A stretch of 50,072 nucleotides of DNA from a virus, in IMG/VR virus record IMGVR_UViG_3300030099_000111, positions 1 to 50,072 of that record; one strand, written 5' to 3'. The position numbers and the translations under genes were made by a program. Every line of letters starts with the position of its first letter. Position 1 is the stretch's first letter. The notes below the pieces were generated by a model. It was not told the DNA's origin. It did no database searches and saw only the letters and a program-made list of their open reading frames with translations. Below, piece by piece: positions 46,955 to 50,072 of this stretch.

Positions 46955-48148
46955 TTAAAGCCCTCCATGTGCGTTAGAACAACCTGCACTATAGCCACCA
47001 TCGTAACCTAAATCTCCATAATCAGTAGCATTACCTGTACTCGCTATTTGTATACTTTCAATCCTATTTTGGGTGGTGCTATTACCTCCAAATAAAGCAA
47101 AGGTGCTATTAGCACATCCTGCAACACCATAACCATTACCAGAGTTTAGATCGCCAAAGTCTGTAGCATTACCTGTGCTAGACATTGTAATATAATCTAT
47201 TTCATTTTTAATTGCACTATTAGTTCCTCCACCTGCAAATACACCTCTAGTAGAGTTACTAGCAGCACCAAGAGAATATCTTGCAACAGTCAAGTCTCCA
47301 AAATCTGTGGCATCAGCACTTGAAGCAAATAGTAAAAAGTCTATAAAATTAAGACTATTGTCGTTATAACCACCGCCAAAAATTGCTCTTGTTTCATTTG
47401 AACACCCTGCTAACTGTGATCTACTAACACTAAGTCCATTTGTATTTACTGCATTACCTGTAGTAGCTATAGTAATATATTCGGCTCTGTTTTCATAGCT
47501 ACCAGTGTCACCTCCTGCGAGAATACCAGTGATGGTGTTAGCAGCAGCACCTTGTTGCTTAGTGGCTTGCGTTGCATTACCAAAATCTTGAGCGTTTCCT
47601 GTTGATGCTATTGTAATGTAGTCTATATCATCAACTCTAGCAACTCCACCTGATTTCTCTCCTGTAGCAAACAAACCTCTTGTTTGAGAAGATAATCCTG
47701 CTTGATTTCTTCTACCTGTGGTTAAATCACCAAAATCAGTAGTTGATCCAGTACTCGCAAAACTCATGTATTCAATATTATTTTGTGGGCCTATTCCACC
47801 TGCAAAGATACCTCTTGGTGCAAAAGGTGAAACACTAGAACTAGCTTCACTTGCAGCAGATGTGCCGTAAGCATTAATAGCCCACACTTTAGCAGTGTAA
47901 GATGTACCGTTAGATAAACTACTCACAACAATAGGGGAAGATGATCCTGTGTTAGAACCTGCACTATAGTTATCACCACTTGAAGCAACCTGTGCAACAA
48001 ACCCTGTTATATCAGATGAGCCTGTATCAGTAGGAGCAGTAAACGCTATACTAATTTCTGTATTACCTGCAGTGGGTGTAACATCTGTGGGTGGATCAGG
48101 TGCATCTGGTCCATCAGTGCCTATAAAACCACCGTTGTATCTGGGCAT
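46955..48148 (-). CDS. FN3 domain plus six-repeat propeller-like protein 3
   Basis: A 397-residue protein with an N-terminal fibronectin type III domain (about residues 12-107: PDPPTDVTPTAGNTEISIAF and GTSYTAKVWAINAYGTS) followed by six propeller-type repeats (for example GNATDFGDL). FN3 domains are frequent on phage surfaces, where they bind carbohydrate. The FN3 part may attach the protein to the tail, or to the cell surface. One repeat is degenerate (VNTNGLS in place of DFGDL). Confidence 0.7.
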   Translation of the reverse strand: MPRYNGGFIGTDGPDAPDPPTDVTPTAGNTEISIAFTAPTDTGSSDITGFVAQVASSGDNYSAGSNTGSSSPIVVSSLSNGTSYTAKVWAINAYGTSAASEASSSVSPFAPRGIFAGGIGPQNNIEYMSFASTGSTTDFGDLTTGRRNQAGLSSQTRGLFATGEKSGGVARVDDIDYITIASTGNAQDFGNATQATKQQGAAANTITGILAGGDTGSYENRAEYITIATTGNAVNTNGLSVSRSQLAGCSNETRAIFGGGYNDNSLNFIDFLLFASSADATDFGDLTVARYSLGAASNSTRGVFAGGGTNSAIKNEIDYITMSSTGNATDFGDLNSGNGYGVAGCANSTFALFGGNSTTQNRIESIQIASTGNATDYGDLGYDGGYSAGCSNAHGGL

Positions 48149-48160
48149 TATTAATTACCT

Positions 48161-48523
48161 TTAGTCTACTAGAAGTTCGTAACTAACCAAGTATGTTAGA
48201 TCACTGTTAGCAGAAGCTGTAACAGCGAGTAGATCTGTTTCGTCTAAATAAAATCCGTTGTCTTTACCTACAACAACTAAAGTTGCATCAGCAGGTACAG
48301 ATATTGTGTTAGCTATCTTAACATAGTTTGATCCGTTATCTACACTTACCTCAACGGTAATGTCAGCAGCATTTGTACCATCTATGTTTGATATCATTAA
48401 CGTGTTTATCTTTGCACAGTTTTCTGCAGGTACATCAACAATGTCTGCTCTACTTGTTGTCACTGCACCAACTGCCACCTTTGGTGTAATAGTTGCTACA
48501 TTAATTATATTTGGAGTTGCCAT
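48161..48523 (-). CDS. Virion structural protein, conserved marine type
   Basis: A 120-residue, beta-rich protein. Segments VEVSVDNGSNYVKIA, KDNGFYLDETDLLAVTASANSDLTYLVSYE are of a type found in virion proteins of marine cyanophages and pelagiphages. It lies between fibre and propeller genes and is probably a tail-fibre adaptor or tip component. Confidence 0.65.
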   Translation of the reverse strand: MATPNIINVATITPKVAVGAVTTSRADIVDVPAENCAKINTLMISNIDGTNAADITVEVSVDNGSNYVKIANTISVPADATLVVVGKDNGFYLDETDLLAVTASANSDLTYLVSYELLVD

Positions 48524-48537
48524 TTACCTTTTCCTTT

Positions 48538-50072
48538 TTATCCAAATACTATTGCCATAGCAATAGCAAATCCTTTAGTGGCAGCACTACCTGCTGCATA
48601 AGTTTTTACATCTGATGCTGGAATAGTTTTCATTGTTCCATTATCGTTAACTATAAAACCATCAGCGTCTGCTAGTGTTATTGAACTACCAACAGAAGTA
48701 CCACCATCTATCAAGTTTAGTTCTGCTGCAGTGGCAGTTACAGCAGTTCCGTTTATTGCTAGTTTATCTGTGACAACGTTAAACGTACCATTGTCCTCTA
48801 CCCTAGCTACCTCTGTACCATCTCGTTGTTGAAAGATTATATCTTTAGCATCCACGATAGGTTTAATAATTACATCACTAGATGAGTTAGTGACACTAAG
48901 TATCTCTGTACCTGCAGCAGCAAACTTTACATCACCACCACCTGCGTCTAGTATTATATCACCAGCTACATCAACTGTCAAGTCTCCAGAGCTAAGATCA
49001 ATCTCTGTGCCATCAATTGTTATGTTGTCAACAACTACACCACCGTTGGCTGTAATTTTTGTTGTTGTCAAGTTACCTGTGCTTGGATTGTAGGTTAGAT
49101 CCCCATCCATCTCCAAGCCGACATTGCCTGTGCTAGATGTAGCGTTTTCTACAAATGTAATTAAGTTATCTTCATTTGTATTTTCATTATCTGTGACAAG
49201 AACGTGTGCGGCGTTTGTTGCATCAGTAACAGTAACACCTGCTATAACTGTATTAAGAGCAGTTCCATCTACTGTAATTGCATCTGCCTCAAGTGTGCCG
49301 TCTACATCTACGTTACCAGATATATCTAAAGAAGCTGCTATAAGTTGATCAACCTGTAAGTCCTCGTGATTAGAACCCAGCTTTAACTCAAACTTTGGAC
49401 CTGTAGTATTGTAAGTAAACGTAGCATCATCACCACTACCGCCCTCTATTGTAATACCTGCACCATTAACTACAGCAGATGTACTGTTACCACTATCAAG
49501 AACAATGTTATGATCGTTAAGATTTACAGTGGTAGAGTTTACTGTTACAGTTGTACCCGATACAGTTAAGTCACCTGTAACTGTAAGGTTGTCTGCTACT
49601 GTTACCTCTGAGGTGCTGTGACCTAATGTGATAGCTGTACCAGATATACCAGTACCAATAGATACAGACTCACTGCTGTTAGCCGTATCAATTATAAGAT
49701 AAGCATCTGATCCTTGTTTGATTGTAAATGCAGTGGCTGAGTTATCAGTAACAGCAACGTTAATATCTGTATCATCGGCACTAATAGAGTCTAGTGCAAT
49801 GTCACCAACGTTAGTTATATTGTTATCACCAAAGCTAGTATTGTCACCAAACGTTTTATTTGTTAGTGTATCTGTGGTGGTCTTACCTACTAATGTATCT
49901 GTAGTGGCAGGTAATGTTAGTGTTATGTTTCCACTAAATGCTGAGTGAGCAGGAGCTTGTAGTTGAGCATAGTGTGCGTTAGAAGATTCACAATAAAATC
50001 TAACATATGATTGTGCTCCAGAGTTTTTAATAGAGATAGCACCTGACTGCATATCAATACCGTTAGAACCAT
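48538..50072 (-). CDS. Tail-fibre-like protein (N-terminus beyond window)
   Basis: About 510 residues are visible; the frame stays open to the right edge, so the N-terminus is missing. The protein is beta-repeat-rich with TLTGDLTVSGTTVTVNSTTVNLNDHN-like segments, DGTALNTVIAGVT and a C-terminal TATAAELNLIDGG motif, all typical of marine phage tail fibres and fibre-like proteins. It lies ahead of the receptor-binding candidates. Confidence 0.75.
   Translation of the reverse strand, partial: GSNGIDMQSGAISIKNSGAQSYVRFYCESSNAHYAQLQAPAHSAFSGNITLTLPATTDTLVGKTTTDTLTNKTFGDNTSFGDNNITNVGDIALDSISADDTDINVAVTDNSATAFTIKQGSDAYLIIDTANSSESVSIGTGISGTAITLGHSTSEVTVADNLTVTGDLTVSGTTVTVNSTTVNLNDHNIVLDSGNSTSAVVNGAGITIEGGSGDDATFTYNTTGPKFELKLGSNHEDLQVDQLIAASLDISGNVDVDGTLEADAITVDGTALNTVIAGVTVTDATNAAHVLVTDNENTNEDNLITFVENATSSTGNVGLEMDGDLTYNPSTGNLTTTKITANGGVVVDNITIDGTEIDLSSGDLTVDVAGDIILDAGGGDVKFAAAGTEILSVTNSSSDVIIKPIVDAKDIIFQQRDGTEVARVEDNGTFNVVTDKLAINGTAVTATAAELNLIDGGTSVGSSITLADADGFIVNDNGTMKTIPASDVKTYAAGSAATKGFAIAMAIVFG

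Noticed and set aside
44962-50072. Diversity-generating retroelement acting on the fibre or propeller genes
   Set aside because: No reverse transcriptase gene and no template/variable repeat pair were seen in the window.

Overview
This window is most of the genome of a tailed marine bacteriophage, almost certainly a short-tailed virus of the HMO-2011 type (the group founded by the SAR116 phage HMO-2011, with relatives on SAR11 and Roseobacter-clade hosts). The strongest marker is a family A DNA polymerase with a DnaJ-type zinc-finger segment inserted between exonuclease and polymerase domains, a trait published for HMO-2011. The gene set agrees: T7-like endonuclease I, DUF3310 protein, split primase and helicase, class II ribonucleotide reductase, tyrosine integrase, and very large internal virion proteins. 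A DUF1127 microprotein fits an alphaproteobacterial host. No phage RNA polymerase is visible, so host sigma factors probably drive transcription.

Layout. From 12732 leftwards to base 1 runs a minus-strand late block: small structural and basic proteins, terminase small and large subunits, portal, putative scaffold, major capsid protein, then a gene cut by the left edge. From 14002 to 30641 runs a tightly packed plus-strand early/middle block: many microproteins, a cytosine methyltransferase, integrase, primase, GIY-YIG protein, helicase, DNA polymerase, Cas4-like nuclease, endonuclease I, DUF3310 and ribonucleotide reductase. From 50072 down to 30676 runs a second minus-strand late block: a tail-fibre-like protein cut by the right edge, three consecutive six-repeat propeller-like proteins, membrane proteins, a 1431-residue protein with a long 22/11-residue repeat array, a peptidoglycan-binding virion protein, holin candidate, lysozyme-like protein and a 1228-residue internal virion protein. 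The two edges do not join in frame, so some sequence (probably tail tube/nozzle genes) is missing between them.

Control. The only long non-coding stretch (12733-14001) separates the divergent blocks. It holds six copies of a 9-base near-palindrome overlapping candidate promoters in both directions, a terminator-like hairpin between the leftward promoter and the first late gene, short direct repeats, and a candidate structured RNA with a possible pseudoknot upstream of the early genes. A good terminator closes the convergent junction at 30643-30677.

Most unusual points: two possible overprinted genes inside the DNA polymerase gene (a proline-rich lipoprotein and a one-span membrane protein); the promoter/operator/terminator switch region; the structured RNA; an inverted repeat that could mask the start of the DUF1127 gene; the repeat array in the 1431-residue protein; and the triplicated propeller genes. 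All functional statements rest on reading motifs by eye; no database search was run.
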